From JAHRVQ01 sp029941905 (lineage in GTDB: Bacteria > Pseudomonadota > Gammaproteobacteria > Pseudomonadales > Azotimanducaceae), in assembly GCA_029941905.1 (NCBI GenBank), contig JAPYTQ010000008.1:62001-126000 (forward strand): a stretch of DNA of 64,000 nucleotides. Direction: 5' to 3'. The position numbers were made by a program, and so were the translations under genes. How positions within the stretch are numbered: position 1 is the stretch's first letter; each line of letters begins with the position of its first letter. Shown here one piece after another: positions 1 through 8,680 of the stretch. The notes beneath the pieces are model-generated. The model saw nothing but the letters and a program-made list of their open reading frames with translations, made no database searches and was not told where the DNA came from.

Positions 1-2
1 GG

Positions 3-953
3 ATTGGAATCCCCCGATCATCAGACCGGGCCTTCTGGCCGGATAGCAATAGCTTCACACCTGGCAGCCACCCGAGTGCCGTGTTCACCCACGTCATGTC
101 CGCAAAACGAGGTCAAAAACCCAAAGAACTGGGAGTGTATAACCGCGCCAAGCGCAGGACGATCGATCGCGAGATTACAGACCAGGCCATCGATTTCATC
201 AAACGCAAGGCCAAGGCCAGGCAGCCATTTTTTGCCTATCTTCCCTACACGCAAACCCATGAACCAGTTGACCCTCATCCTGACTTCGACGGCAGCACTG
301 GCAATGGAAGCTTTGCTGATGTATTGGCACAGACGGACGCCTATGTGGGTGAACTCCTGGATACAATCGACAAGCTGGGATTAAAGAAAAACACCCTATT
401 TATCTTTACGTCAGACAATGGCCGCGAAGGCGTGCCGAGATCATTTGGATTCACCGGGCCCTGGCGAGGGAGCATGTTCTCTCCCTATGAGGGTTCCTTA
501 CGCGTCCCTTTTCTGATCCGCTGGCCCGGGAAAATCCCTCCGAGGCAGGTATCAAACGATATTGTCCACCAGATAGATCTGTTCCCTACATTGGCTAATA
601 TTGTAGGAGCAGATCTCCCGAAAGATCGAATAATGGATGGTGTGGATCAAACTGATTTCCTGATGGGAAAGTCGGAGAAATCAGCGAGAGAGTCCGTCGT
701 TATTTACATCGGTAACGAACTGTTTGGTGTGAAATGGCGTAACTGGAAGTTGCTTCTCAAAGAAATTGATGAAGGCAGTTATGCAATCAGAAAAATGGCC
801 TATCCAACAATCTACAACCTGCTCGTAGACCCAAAAGAAGAGGTACCCGAACTCAACTATCTGAACGACACCTGGGTGGATTTTCCCTTGTACCAGGTGT
901 TAGAGGATCACCAGGCATCGATTGCTAAAGATCCTGGCGCGCCGGATCCGTAG
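3..953 (+). CDS. Sulfatase, C-terminal part (5' end outside window)
   Basis: The frame is open to the left edge, so the gene starts upstream; what remains is about 316 residues. Seen: FTSDNG, a metal-site motif typical of sulfatases, followed by EGSLRVPFLIRWPGKIP, a block conserved in arylsulfatases, then DLFPTLANIVGA and a C-terminal region containing YNLLVDPKEE. Known: alkaline-phosphatase-superfamily sulfatases remove sulfate esters from polysaccharides, steroids or aryl compounds, often in the periplasm. The catalytic Cys/Ser-x-Pro-x-Arg formylglycine motif should lie upstream and cannot be checked. Substrate unknown. The GTG at 81 is internal and is not the true start. Confidence 0.9.
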   Translation: MGIPRSSDRAFWPDSNSFTPGSHPSAVFTHVMSAKRGQKPKELGVYNRAKRRTIDREITDQAIDFIKRKAKARQPFFAYLPYTQTHEPVDPHPDFDGSTGNGSFADVLAQTDAYVGELLDTIDKLGLKKNTLFIFTSDNGREGVPRSFGFTGPWRGSMFSPYEGSLRVPFLIRWPGKIPPRQVSNDIVHQIDLFPTLANIVGADLPKDRIMDGVDQTDFLMGKSEKSARESVVIYIGNELFGVKWRNWKLLLKEIDEGSYAIRKMAYPTIYNLLVDPKEEVPELNYLNDTWVDFPLYQVLEDHQASIAKDPGAPDP

Positions 954-1189
954 GTACCAAACTGACACTAGTCCTGTCTGAAAGGACTTCACCATCAAAA
1001 CATCAGTATATTTCTTTGCTCATAGCTTATTGATACCATTCCCAACAAGGGGCTTGAACAGGAATTGTGGATAACGAACTCGATAGTGAGAAAGCTGCTT
1101 AGCTCTCAATAGCTGACAGGAAATAGTGTGGAATTGGATCGCCAACTCTGCCGCTCTGTACCCATTCCGGACATGCGACCAAAATGCCG

Positions 1190-3271
1190 CTATTGCTCTG
1201 GCTGCGTAATTTTATGATCTCGTAGATATTGTTCAGTATGCGTTACTTTGGAATCCAGCAGTTCAAGCATTTCGTGAAAGCGGGGATCACCTCGAATGGG
1301 GTCCCACCATTCGGCTACAAGCAAACTATTAAGCAAGCCCCGATTATTATGGTCTTCGATACCCGCCTGGATGTACTTGAACGCATCGTCGACATTTCCA
1401 AGCACCAGGTGCCCCATTGCAAGGCTTTCTTCATCTGCAAGATCGAAACGCGGATTTGTGAGAATGTTTTTGGCCCTTTGAATTTCTCCAGCTCTTGCAA
1501 GCAATGAAATGTACCATTCTGGCCGCGTACTGCCATCCAGCTGCCAGCCCTCGTCTATAATCGGCTTTGCTTGTTCAACTCTCCCTAGACCGAGCAAACC
1601 ACACGCATGCGCTCTCAAAATAGATGCCCTGTCCTGACCTTTCTCGGCAAGCTGTAAACCCTGAGCACTGAGTTTCAGTGCCCCTTCATAATCCCCACCG
1701 TAACATCGGTACCTGGCACCAGTCCCTAGCAACAACGGCGCTGCCTCTCCGAAATTGACGTATGAGATCTTGGCCTTTGACTCTCGGAGGAATGAGAACT
1801 TGGCGATGTACATAAGCGCTTCGTTGATTCTACCTTCCCGCAACGCGATTTCAGCTAAAAACATATTTAATACGCTGATCTGTGGATGCTGCGTCAAAAC
1901 CTGATTGAATTCGACCTCTGCACGCGCATAGTCTAATTCCATAGTAAAGTGAATCCGTGTGAGCTGTAACTGAGCTGAAAAATCGTTCGGGGCTAGTGCT
2001 ATTGCCCGGGAGCTTGCTGCATGTGCAGCGGGCCTTGCCTCATGGAGTGGAAGCTTTCCAATGCCATGGCTTAGCAAATAGGCACTTACCAGGCTGTTGT
2101 AGGCTATAAGAAAGTTCGGATCGATTTCCACGGCATTTTTCAGGTACAACGCAGAGGTTGCCAAATCACCCCCCTCACCCAAACGGATGTTACGATATTC
2201 ATTGGTTGACATGATGAAATGCTCTACTGCAATGGGGTCAATTCCAATAAAATCTTCGTTTTGCTTCCAACCGTGGTTCTTAAAAATATCATGGATTAAC
2301 TCACTACGAGTAATTATCGCGATGTTGGAGGCGACTGTTGTTTGCATCTCAAATCCGTCTGCAAGGGTTCTCTCATAGGACTTGGACCAGACATGAAAAC
2401 CATCACTAATGCGAATCAGCTGTGCGGTGATGCGAACGTTATCATCTCGTTGTCGAACACTACCTTCGAGCAAATAAGCAACCTTGAGTTTCTGGCCAAT
2501 AATGGCAGGGTCCTGACCAGGATCAACATACTGGAATGCAGCCGAACGGGATGCGACCCGGATCGACTCAGCTTGAGCCAGATTGTCCAGGATGTCTTCA
2601 GACAAACCATCCGCTAAAAATCCTGTCTCCTCATTGGTGCTCATGTTGGCAAAGGGGAGTACCGCAATAGACCGCATTGCCTTGAGGTCGACTTTATTTT
2701 CTGTGGTGATTGGTTCTGATTAGTTATTTGTTTCAATCTTATCTGACGGCTCAGCTACAGTACCTGGAAGTTGCGAGTTATCTTGTTGACTGTAGAGATA
2801 AAGGCCTATTGCCAGAAATAGAGTTAACGCCGCTCCAGCCAAGACTAATGACGTCTTGTTTTGTTTTGGCAAAACAGGTTGAGTGATGGATTGATCCATA
2901 AACGAGGCTATACGTGCTTGCAGCTTCTGCTGGTATTCCTCGGTCGGAATTTCATGTTTCATAATTGCCTGTCGAGAAGAGAGCGTAAGGGATAACCCTC
3001 CAGGCAGTACAGTCTGTTTTAGATGGACTGCGATGATAGGGCGATCTTGCTCGACCGCGTAATTCACCTCATTTCAACAATTCTGTGACCCGGCTGATTC
3101 AGGCGTCACAAAATAAAGGAAAAGCTTGGCCTGGCGGATCGCCTCGGCTAGTGCGTCGGTCCATTCAGTTCCTGCTTCAATACCCTCGTCGTACCAAATG
3201 TTGATTCCCTGATCTTTCAATCGGGTAATTTCAGGGAATACAATATCCGAGTCTTTGTGGGAATAACTCAC
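1190..3271 (-). pseudogene. TIR - transmembrane - TolB-like - TPR protein, split by two in-frame stops
   Basis: Three pieces lie in one continuous frame. 3271-3074 is a TIR domain (VSYSHKDSD, INIWYDEGIEAG, LFLYFVTPESAGSQNC). 3067-2720 is the rest of the TIR domain plus a transmembrane helix (LVLAGAALTLFLAIGLYLY). 2677-1190 is a TolB/FlgO-like domain (IAVLPFANMS, YLLEGSVRQ, VWSKSYERT) followed by TPR-like helices. TGA at 3076-3074 falls just after SQNC, where relatives have Cys-Arg, so CGA to TGA is the likely change. TAA at 2722-2720 lies in the linker before the TolB-like part. Coding similarity continues upstream (EESYVFVSYS) to a TAA near 3332 without a good start codon. Inference: a decayed membrane-bound TIR signalling or effector gene. 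The 495-residue C-terminal piece could still be translated on its own. Confidence 0.82.
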
Positions 3272-3660
3272 AAAGACATAGGATTCTTCACCTTTGTATG
3301 CAGGGAACGGTCGATCCGTTGGTTCTTGTTCTTATTAAGTGAAATCAAGACTGCCTGTGTAAACGCTCATAATCAAGTCGGCGCCTATTCCCAGTAAAGC
3401 CCGGTATTGGCCGTTAGCTTCAATCTTGGAGCACCTAACCAAGAATTGCGGGTTGGTTGGTGACCTGGGCATAGCGGCGTATTCGTTATCTCGTCAATAT
3501 TAGATCAATATGTGATCAAACGACCCATTGCTACCATTCCTTTCAGACATTTCCAGGTTCGTCGTCATGGTGATCTCTTACATCGCTGATGTGTTGGTAG
3601 TTTCTGGTTGTCCCAGTTTTGTCAACAAACGGATAGATCACTGCATTGATTCTCATTTCT
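3272..3660. other. Gene-free stretch between TIR pseudogene and regulator
   Basis: No convincing coding sequence on either strand. It contains the first copy of the diverged direct repeat (3450-3526). A few codons of TIR-gene similarity extend leftwards from 3272 to about 3330. The rest shows nothing I recognise. Confidence 0.5.
3450..3526 (+). repeat. Diverged direct repeat, copy A
   Basis: Aligns with 4875-4952 at roughly three-quarters identity. Shared blocks include ttggttggtgacctg, catagcggcgt, tcgtta and cgaccca, with one short indel. The two copies flank the winged-helix gene on both sides. No transposase or terminal inverted repeats are visible. It may be a degenerate dispersed intergenic element. 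Confidence 0.65.
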
Positions 3661-4704
3661 TTAACTGCCATCTGGCCAACCGCCTCTGTGTAAAACCATG
3701 GGATGATTAGGTAACACACTGGGCCTTGGAAGCGTCGCCCTCCAGGTGTTCGGTCCTGGAGCCAGTCCCTGAATAAGCGGAGACTCAGTTCCCTCATCAC
3801 GTGCAAGTATCGCATCCAAGGATGACTGCAGATTAGAAACAACTTCTTCTGTGAATTTATTTTTCCATCGATTCTCAATCAATTCATGAAGTTCGGCATA
3901 CCTATTCCGTTCTGCTATTCCTTTGTCAGTCAGCCGTAAATCTTTGCCTCGTCCTGAAATAGTCGGTTCCTCAACTACATGACCGGACTTCACTAAAAAT
4001 ACGCAAGCCATTTTGAGAGCTTCCTTGGAAATACCAGCGAGCGAAGGAACATTCTTCAACGGAACCCCCTGCGCCGTAAGAAGCCGAAGGACATTCGCTC
4101 TATGAGCGAGGGATACTTCTACGCTTTGTTCTTCGAACGCAATCGTGTAGCAATGAATAACCATTGATAAAAGATTACGCAAATTCAGGTTTTGCAGAGG
4201 TTCACTTTCTGGTTGGTAGGGGATTGGTGCTCTCATGCCATCTATATGGGGAAGGACTGGAAAAAACGGCGGCAATTTTATGTCGAAGCGACTGACGAGA
4301 TCTTTAAGGTCACTCTTTAGCGCATCAATATTTTCTTTAGTAAAACGAACTGCCCAACGCTTTTCTAATTCCTGTGCCAGCGGTTTCCAAAATTTTGCAG
4401 CTTGCCTGCCCACGGGAGTGGCTTTAATAATATTATCGCGATGGGATTTCTTCCCATTGCCAGAAAACTCGGTAACAAACCCCCAGCGTAACATTCCTGC
4501 GAGACAGGGATGTAATCTGCCCTTCGGATATCCTGCTTTGACGGACAACTCTCGAAGTGAAACTCCCTGCTCCGGCACAAATTTCAGAAAATTTTCCCAC
4601 ATTACAATAGATACACGAAGTGTCTTCGTCTCTAATGGTATCCAGAATTTTTCTTCCCACTCGTTGTCATATTCAACTGTAAATGCGATTAGGCACTGGG
4701 ACAA
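3661..4704 (-). CDS. Duplicated winged-helix (MarR-like) transcriptional regulator
   Basis: About 347 residues with two homologous halves. Each half has a helix-turn-helix segment (VSLRELSVKAGYPKGRL; VPLKNVPSLAGISKEAL), a wing with basic residues (SGNGKKSHRDNIIKATPVGR; SGRGKDLRLTDKGIAERN) and a LEKRW/IENRW-type helix. The end, HPMVLHRGGWPDGS, is a conserved tail I associate with double-MarR-like proteins. The first standard start codon is TTG at 4704. However, the same frame stays open upstream through ITISHSLRLVEG, and a strong CGGAGG (4749-4744) lies just before ATA (4740) and ATT (4734). A non-canonical or mutated start about 10-12 codons upstream is therefore possible. DNA targets are unknown; no operon partner is evident. 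Confidence 0.7.
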   Translation of the reverse strand: MSQCLIAFTVEYDNEWEEKFWIPLETKTLRVSIVMWENFLKFVPEQGVSLRELSVKAGYPKGRLHPCLAGMLRWGFVTEFSGNGKKSHRDNIIKATPVGRQAAKFWKPLAQELEKRWAVRFTKENIDALKSDLKDLVSRFDIKLPPFFPVLPHIDGMRAPIPYQPESEPLQNLNLRNLLSMVIHCYTIAFEEQSVEVSLAHRANVLRLLTAQGVPLKNVPSLAGISKEALKMACVFLVKSGHVVEEPTISGRGKDLRLTDKGIAERNRYAELHELIENRWKNKFTEEVVSNLQSSLDAILARDEGTESPLIQGLAPGPNTWRATLPRPSVLPNHPMVLHRGGWPDGS

Positions 4705-5045
4705 ACCCTCGACCAGTCGTAGAGAATGAGAAATGGTTATAGACCTCCGATTAATTGTAAATGGAAACTAACCTAACCTGACGATACTGTAAACGGCAGA
4801 ATTAAGACTCAATTCCTTCGTGATGCCCGCTACTGGCCATAGGTCCGTTTTCGGGCTGTTTGTTCATGAACAACGGATTGGTTGGTGACCTGTCCATAGC
4901 GGCGTTCTCGTTAGCTCGGCGATATGAGATCAAAATATGAACAATCGACCCAAATCGGGCACTCGCGCATCGTTGCCTGCCAGATGGCTCTCATCGCAAC
5001 TGCAGGTTAGAATCGGAATACATGGCCTAGCTGACGAGGGTACCT
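4705..5045. other. Intergenic region with repeat copy B
   Basis: Holds the upstream region of the winged-helix gene (Shine-Dalgarno-like CGGAGG at 4749-4744, minus strand), repeat copy B (4875-4952), and the leader of the ferritin-like gene at 5046. No other gene is visible. Confidence 0.5.
4875..4952 (+). repeat. Diverged direct repeat, copy B
   Basis: Partner of 3450-3526, in the same orientation, about 1.43 kb away. Weak similarity also extends leftwards (cccgctactggccat against cccggtattggccgt), which suggests the original unit was longer than the clear 77 bp core. Confidence 0.65.
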
Positions 5046-5519
5046 ATGCAGGAAAAGAATACGTCTGAACGTTATTTGCTGGACGCCTATCTTGGCGAGA
5101 TTAGCGGCGAAGCGACTTTTCAGGCGCTGGTGGAAACCCTGCCCGAGCGTGCCAGTGACTTGCACATACTGGCGGAGGTCGAAAGGGTTACAGCTGTCTA
5201 TTTGAGCCATCATTTGTTGTCCCCCGTTTCAGAGGAAGCAGTGGCCTCGCGCCGGTCGGAGGCAAAGAGACGGGTCACTGCCATGGGCTTCGACAGTTGG
5301 GCTGCTTTTCTCGAAGGTGCGACGCCGATTGTTCAAGAGGCGCTTGAGAAGCTCAAAGCCGCTGAAGCACACGCACCCAAGGAGTTACTCGAGGTCTATC
5401 AGACTTACACCGCGCACGAACAAGCACTGGCAGACTACTTGCGGCTCGAACAAGATGGGAAAGGCGGTGCGCTCGTGCTTGAGAACTACATCGAACGAGT
5501 TGCTCCTAAGGTTTCCTAG
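5046..5519 (+). CDS. Small helical protein, possibly ferritin-like
   Basis: 157 residues, no signal peptide, predicted almost entirely helical, rich in Glu and His. Segments such as LLDAYLGEISGEATFQAL, HILAEVERVTAVYL and VYQTYTAHEQALADYL resemble the helices of ferritin-like four-helix bundles, with acidic residues that could bind metal. I do not recognise a named family, and the ferritin-like reading is inference. It stands alone, with the short ORF 5645-5824 downstream on the same strand. Confidence 0.6.
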   Translation: MQEKNTSERYLLDAYLGEISGEATFQALVETLPERASDLHILAEVERVTAVYLSHHLLSPVSEEAVASRRSEAKRRVTAMGFDSWAAFLEGATPIVQEALEKLKAAEAHAPKELLEVYQTYTAHEQALADYLRLEQDGKGGALVLENYIERVAPKVS

Positions 5520-5644
5520 CGGTCGTCTATCTCAGCTACCTGCGACAGAAACGGCCCCATGCGGGAAAGATTTCGTTAGCGCTACCTGGGTTCATCGCGC
5601 TAGAGTGTGAACCTGATGTCAGGTTAGTACGGGGAGTTCCTGGT

Positions 5645-5824
5645 ATGAGCATCATTGGGATTACGAGCGTTTTCTTCGGAACTTTGATCATCTTGAGCCG
5701 CGGCATGTTGGTGACTGCTCCAGCCACCACCCTTTATGGCTTCAGAACCATGATCCAGACAAGCACACGGGCGAGGATTCTCGGGCTCTGCACTCAGAGT
5801 TGTACCTTGTTCGTGAAAACCTGA
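5645..5824 (+). CDS. Short membrane-protein ORF, probably truncated
   Basis: 59 codons starting at an ATG with GGGGAG upstream. The product begins MSIIGITSVFFGTLIILSRG, a plausible transmembrane helix, and continues TLYGFRTMIQTSTRARILGL before a stop at 5822. It reads like the first half of a small two-helix membrane protein whose second half has been lost: downstream to 5958 no frame continues it convincingly. It could be functional, a decayed gene, or chance. Confidence 0.35.
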   Translation: MSIIGITSVFFGTLIILSRGMLVTAPATTLYGFRTMIQTSTRARILGLCTQSCTLFVKT

Positions 5825-5958
5825 GGACCATGGGTGTCGAGGATGAGCAACCCCAAGGCTGTTAGTGTTTTTCTTGTTAGTGTCAGTCGGGCTTGTCTTA
5901 GACCTGGTGTTTAGACGACGACAGTGACCCGATTACCCACTGCCTGGCAGTTCAGCGT

Positions 5959-6933
5959 TCAGTCTGTCTGAAAAGACTTCACCATCAACACGATCTTGTC
6001 GATCACCAACTGGGGTTGTTCAAATTGAATAACATGACCGCTGTTTTCAGCCACGAATCGCTGTCCCCGGGTAGACAGTGCAGCCAATTCCAGTTGTAAC
6101 AGGTTCCAGACATCGCGTTGTTCTTGTCCTGCTTCATCTACTTCATTGCCCTGTGACAGGACTGTCAATGGCAGGTCACCGAGGCTGGCGGGTAGGTTCT
6201 CATCATTTACCTCGATTCCAAAGCTCTCCATTTCCCAATAGATAGCAGAGCATGAATGGGATCGATTGAGAGCAGCCTTAAAGCCGCTGACGAAATCTTT
6301 ACTGACTGAATCAGGCATGATGTCATCAACAAAACCATCAAGCAGACGCAGCACCCGGATCAAGCCTGTCGGTTGAAGAAAGCGGCAGGCTTCCAACACG
6401 AGTTGTATGGATGAGTCGTCGTCACCCCCAGGTAGCCGAAACCCCTGTTGTTCGTGGGAGGAGTCAACCAATACCATACCGACTATCTGCCCGGGGAAAT
6501 TTTTGTAAAACTCCCGGACGTACACTCCTCCTGCTGACATACCTACTATAACAATATCATCGGTTATTCCCGCGGCGCCCAGCAACTGATTCAGTCGATG
6601 GCCTATTTCCCTGGCATCAGCAATACGTCCTATGGGTTCGCTCCAGTCAATGCCCGGCCTGTCATAGGCGCAGACCTTGGTGTGTTCAGCGATCTCATCA
6701 TGCACCAGTGCCCAGCTTAAGGAGCCAGTAGTTAGACCAGCCTCTAGGACAACAACAGGTGAGCCAGTGCCTCTGCAATCAACATGAAGTTTCACGCCTT
6801 CGATTTCATAGAATTCGCCAGGCGCCGGGTACTTACTCAGATCCTGCTGGTTGCGTATAGATTGATATATGTAGCCTGATAGCGTTAACAGCAGCATTAT
6901 CCCGACAAGCCCGAGTGCAACCTTCTTGATCAT
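5959..6933 (-). CDS. Membrane-anchored alpha/beta hydrolase
   Basis: 324 residues. An N-terminal hydrophobic helix (VALGLVGIMLLLTLSGYIY) suggests a membrane anchor with the enzyme outside the cytoplasm. The fold is indicated by VVLEAGLTTG (oxyanion region), AYDRPGIDWS, the nucleophile elbow GMSAGG (Ser133) and a C-terminal SGHVIQFEQP (catalytic His). It belongs to the broad esterase/lipase-like hydrolase group; substrate unknown. ATG start at 6933 with an upstream GGAG. It lies 53 bp downstream of the thioesterase gene on the same strand, so cotranscription is possible. Confidence 0.85.
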   Translation of the reverse strand: MIKKVALGLVGIMLLLTLSGYIYQSIRNQQDLSKYPAPGEFYEIEGVKLHVDCRGTGSPVVVLEAGLTTGSLSWALVHDEIAEHTKVCAYDRPGIDWSEPIGRIADAREIGHRLNQLLGAAGITDDIVIVGMSAGGVYVREFYKNFPGQIVGMVLVDSSHEQQGFRLPGGDDDSSIQLVLEACRFLQPTGLIRVLRLLDGFVDDIMPDSVSKDFVSGFKAALNRSHSCSAIYWEMESFGIEVNDENLPASLGDLPLTVLSQGNEVDEAGQEQRDVWNLLQLELAALSTRGQRFVAENSGHVIQFEQPQLVIDKIVLMVKSFQTD

Positions 6934-6986
6934 ATTTTCTCCAGGTTCGGTATTTTGGTTCTGACTATAGTCTATGGGTCCAAAAG

Positions 6987-7355
6987 CTAGTTTGTCACAG
7001 GCACATGGGTCGACGTAATTTCTGCCAGCAATCGATCGCCGTCCCCATACACCGAAGTTCTAATAATGACAATGCGCTTACCAACCCTCACCGGCTCGGC
7101 TTTAGCTGTAATGGTGCCGCCCATTTGATTTGTCAGCATAACCGCATGCAAGTCAACGCCGACCAGGAACGCATTGCCGCCTGTCTTTTCACGCCAGTGA
7201 TGACTGGCGACACCCGTGGCCAGGTTGTCTGCAAGTGAAATCAGAACACCGCCGTTGATGTTACCCGTTGGGTTTAAGTGATGCGCCTCGGTCTCAATCT
7301 TCGCTTCATCGAAGCTGTCACTGTATGTCATCCCTATATGTTGATCGAACGTCAT
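6987..7355 (-). CDS. PaaI/YdiI-type hotdog acyl-CoA thioesterase
   Basis: 122 residues, a single hotdog domain. Seen: HHLNPTGNINGGVLISLADNLA, matching the H-x-N-x-x-G-x-x-(H/N)-G-G core of PaaI-like thioesterases, with Asn at the position often occupied by His, and a C-terminal sheet (VRVGKRIVIIRTSVY). Known: these enzymes hydrolyse acyl- or aroyl-CoA esters. It is divergent from the CoA-transferase gene across an 83 bp gap with an inverted repeat, which fits shared regulation in a CoA-ester pathway. Confidence 0.85.
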   Translation of the reverse strand: MTFDQHIGMTYSDSFDEAKIETEAHHLNPTGNINGGVLISLADNLATGVASHHWREKTGGNAFLVGVDLHAVMLTNQMGGTITAKAEPVRVGKRIVIIRTSVYGDGDRLLAEITSTHVPVTN

Positions 7356-7387
7356 ATCGAAAAGTCCACCGCAATGAAGTTTTGTCA

Positions 7388-7414
7388 GCCAGCCTACGCT
7401 TTTGGTAGGCTGGC
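7388..7414. promoter_or_regulatory. Perfect 10-bp inverted repeat between divergent genes
   Basis: Arms gccagcctac and gtaggctggc are separated by the 7-nt gcttttg. It sits centrally between the starts of the thioesterase (7355, minus) and the CoA-transferase (7439, plus). Neither gene ends here, so a terminator is unlikely; an operator for a dimeric regulator, or a 5'-UTR hairpin, fits better. Confidence 0.5.
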
Positions 7415-7438
7415 AGAAGTTTTATTGATTGGGAGCTT

Positions 7439-8650
7439 ATGATGACTCAGGCAGAACAGAGCCTTGCAGGTATAATGGTGCTTGACCTGGGACAGATTTA
7501 TAATGGTCCCTATGCCACCTTTTTGATGGCGATGGCGGGAGCCAGGGTTATTAAGGTGGAGTCGCTGGTCGGTGAAAAGCTGCGAGGCAGGGGGGCGAAC
7601 AGTTCTGCCGCCTATGCTTTTCTGATGCTGAACCAGAACAAAGAATCCATTTCCCTCAACTTAAAGTCTGACCGAGGCCGGGAAATCTTCAACCAGCTGG
7701 TCGAAAAAGCAGATGTGGTGCTCGAGAATTTTTCTCCGGACACCATGTCCAATCTGGGATTGTCTGCGGAAAAGTTGCTGGAAATCAATCCCCGGCTGAT
7801 TTATGCAGCCGGTTCAGGTTATGGCCGAAGCGGGCTGCACCGGGACTTTCTGGCGATGGACCTGACAGTACAGGCAATGTCAGGAATCATGAGTGTCACC
7901 GGTTTCGCAGGATCTCCACCCCTAAAAGCGGGCGTAGCACTCTGCGATTTCTTTGGCGGCATCCATCTCTACGGGGCGGTCATCACAAAACTGTTTGAGC
8001 GCGAACGTACGGGTAAAGGCGCCATCGTCGATGTGGCGATGCAGGATTCGGTCGTCCCAACCCTCGCGACGGTGTTCGGCGCTTACTACTATCTGGACCA
8101 ACAAGTGCAGGAACGGACAGACAACCGGCACCCGGCGCTATCCATGGCACCTTATAATGTCTACGCCGCATCAGATGGCCATGTGTCAATTATTTGCGTC
8201 CGTGACGGACATTGGCGTGGGTTGCTAAAAGCGATTGGCAGAGATGATTTACTGGACGATGAAGGATTGAAAACGATGGCGCAGCGTTCAGAGCGAATGT
8301 CGGAAGTTGACGATATCGTTGGCACTTGGACTTTGAAACATACGAAGCATGACGTTTTGCTGGCACTGCAGGCAGAAGGTGTGCCAAGCGCAATGGTCAG
8401 GGATGTTGAGGAAGTTCTCGGCGACCAGCATATGCATGACCGTGGCATGATGCGCGATATTGAACACCCCGTATTTGGAGATGTGACCCTGTTAAACTCC
8501 CCCCTGAATGTGGCAACGGGTAGTGCGGTTGAACCTCGATTGCCACCCGGCCTGGGTGAGCACAACGAACTGGTCTATGGGGAGTTGGGTATAACCACAG
8601 AGGAAATGCAGCAGTTAATTGTTGATGGTGTCATTGGCGAAAAGGAGTGA
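7439..8650 (+). CDS. CaiB/BaiF family (class III) CoA-transferase
   Basis: 403 residues, the usual family length. N-terminal DLGQIYNGPYATFLMAMAGA and VIKVES, then NKESISLNLKSDRGREIF and VVLENFSPDTM, are standard CoA-binding segments. AMDLTVQAMSG carries the expected catalytic Asp (about residue 141). C-terminal VPSAMVRDVEEVL and HPVFGDVTLLNSPLNV are also typical. Known: the family moves CoA between carboxylic acids, including carnitine, bile acids and aromatic acids. Two adjacent ATGs (7439, 7442) follow GGGAG. The substrate is not predictable; the neighbouring P450 and thioesterase suggest hydrocarbon or terpenoid/steroid acid catabolism. Confidence 0.92.
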   Translation: MMTQAEQSLAGIMVLDLGQIYNGPYATFLMAMAGARVIKVESLVGEKLRGRGANSSAAYAFLMLNQNKESISLNLKSDRGREIFNQLVEKADVVLENFSPDTMSNLGLSAEKLLEINPRLIYAAGSGYGRSGLHRDFLAMDLTVQAMSGIMSVTGFAGSPPLKAGVALCDFFGGIHLYGAVITKLFERERTGKGAIVDVAMQDSVVPTLATVFGAYYYLDQQVQERTDNRHPALSMAPYNVYAASDGHVSIICVRDGHWRGLLKAIGRDDLLDDEGLKTMAQRSERMSEVDDIVGTWTLKHTKHDVLLALQAEGVPSAMVRDVEEVLGDQHMHDRGMMRDIEHPVFGDVTLLNSPLNVATGSAVEPRLPPGLGEHNELVYGELGITTEEMQQLIVDGVIGEKE

Positions 8651-8680
8651 GCCTCAATAGCTGGCATCCAGGCCTTGCGC

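Noticed and set aside
3074..3076. TGA in the TIR gene as a selenocysteine codon
   Set aside because: The position corresponds to an Arg-like residue after Cys in relatives, and a second in-frame stop is TAA, so decay is the better explanation.
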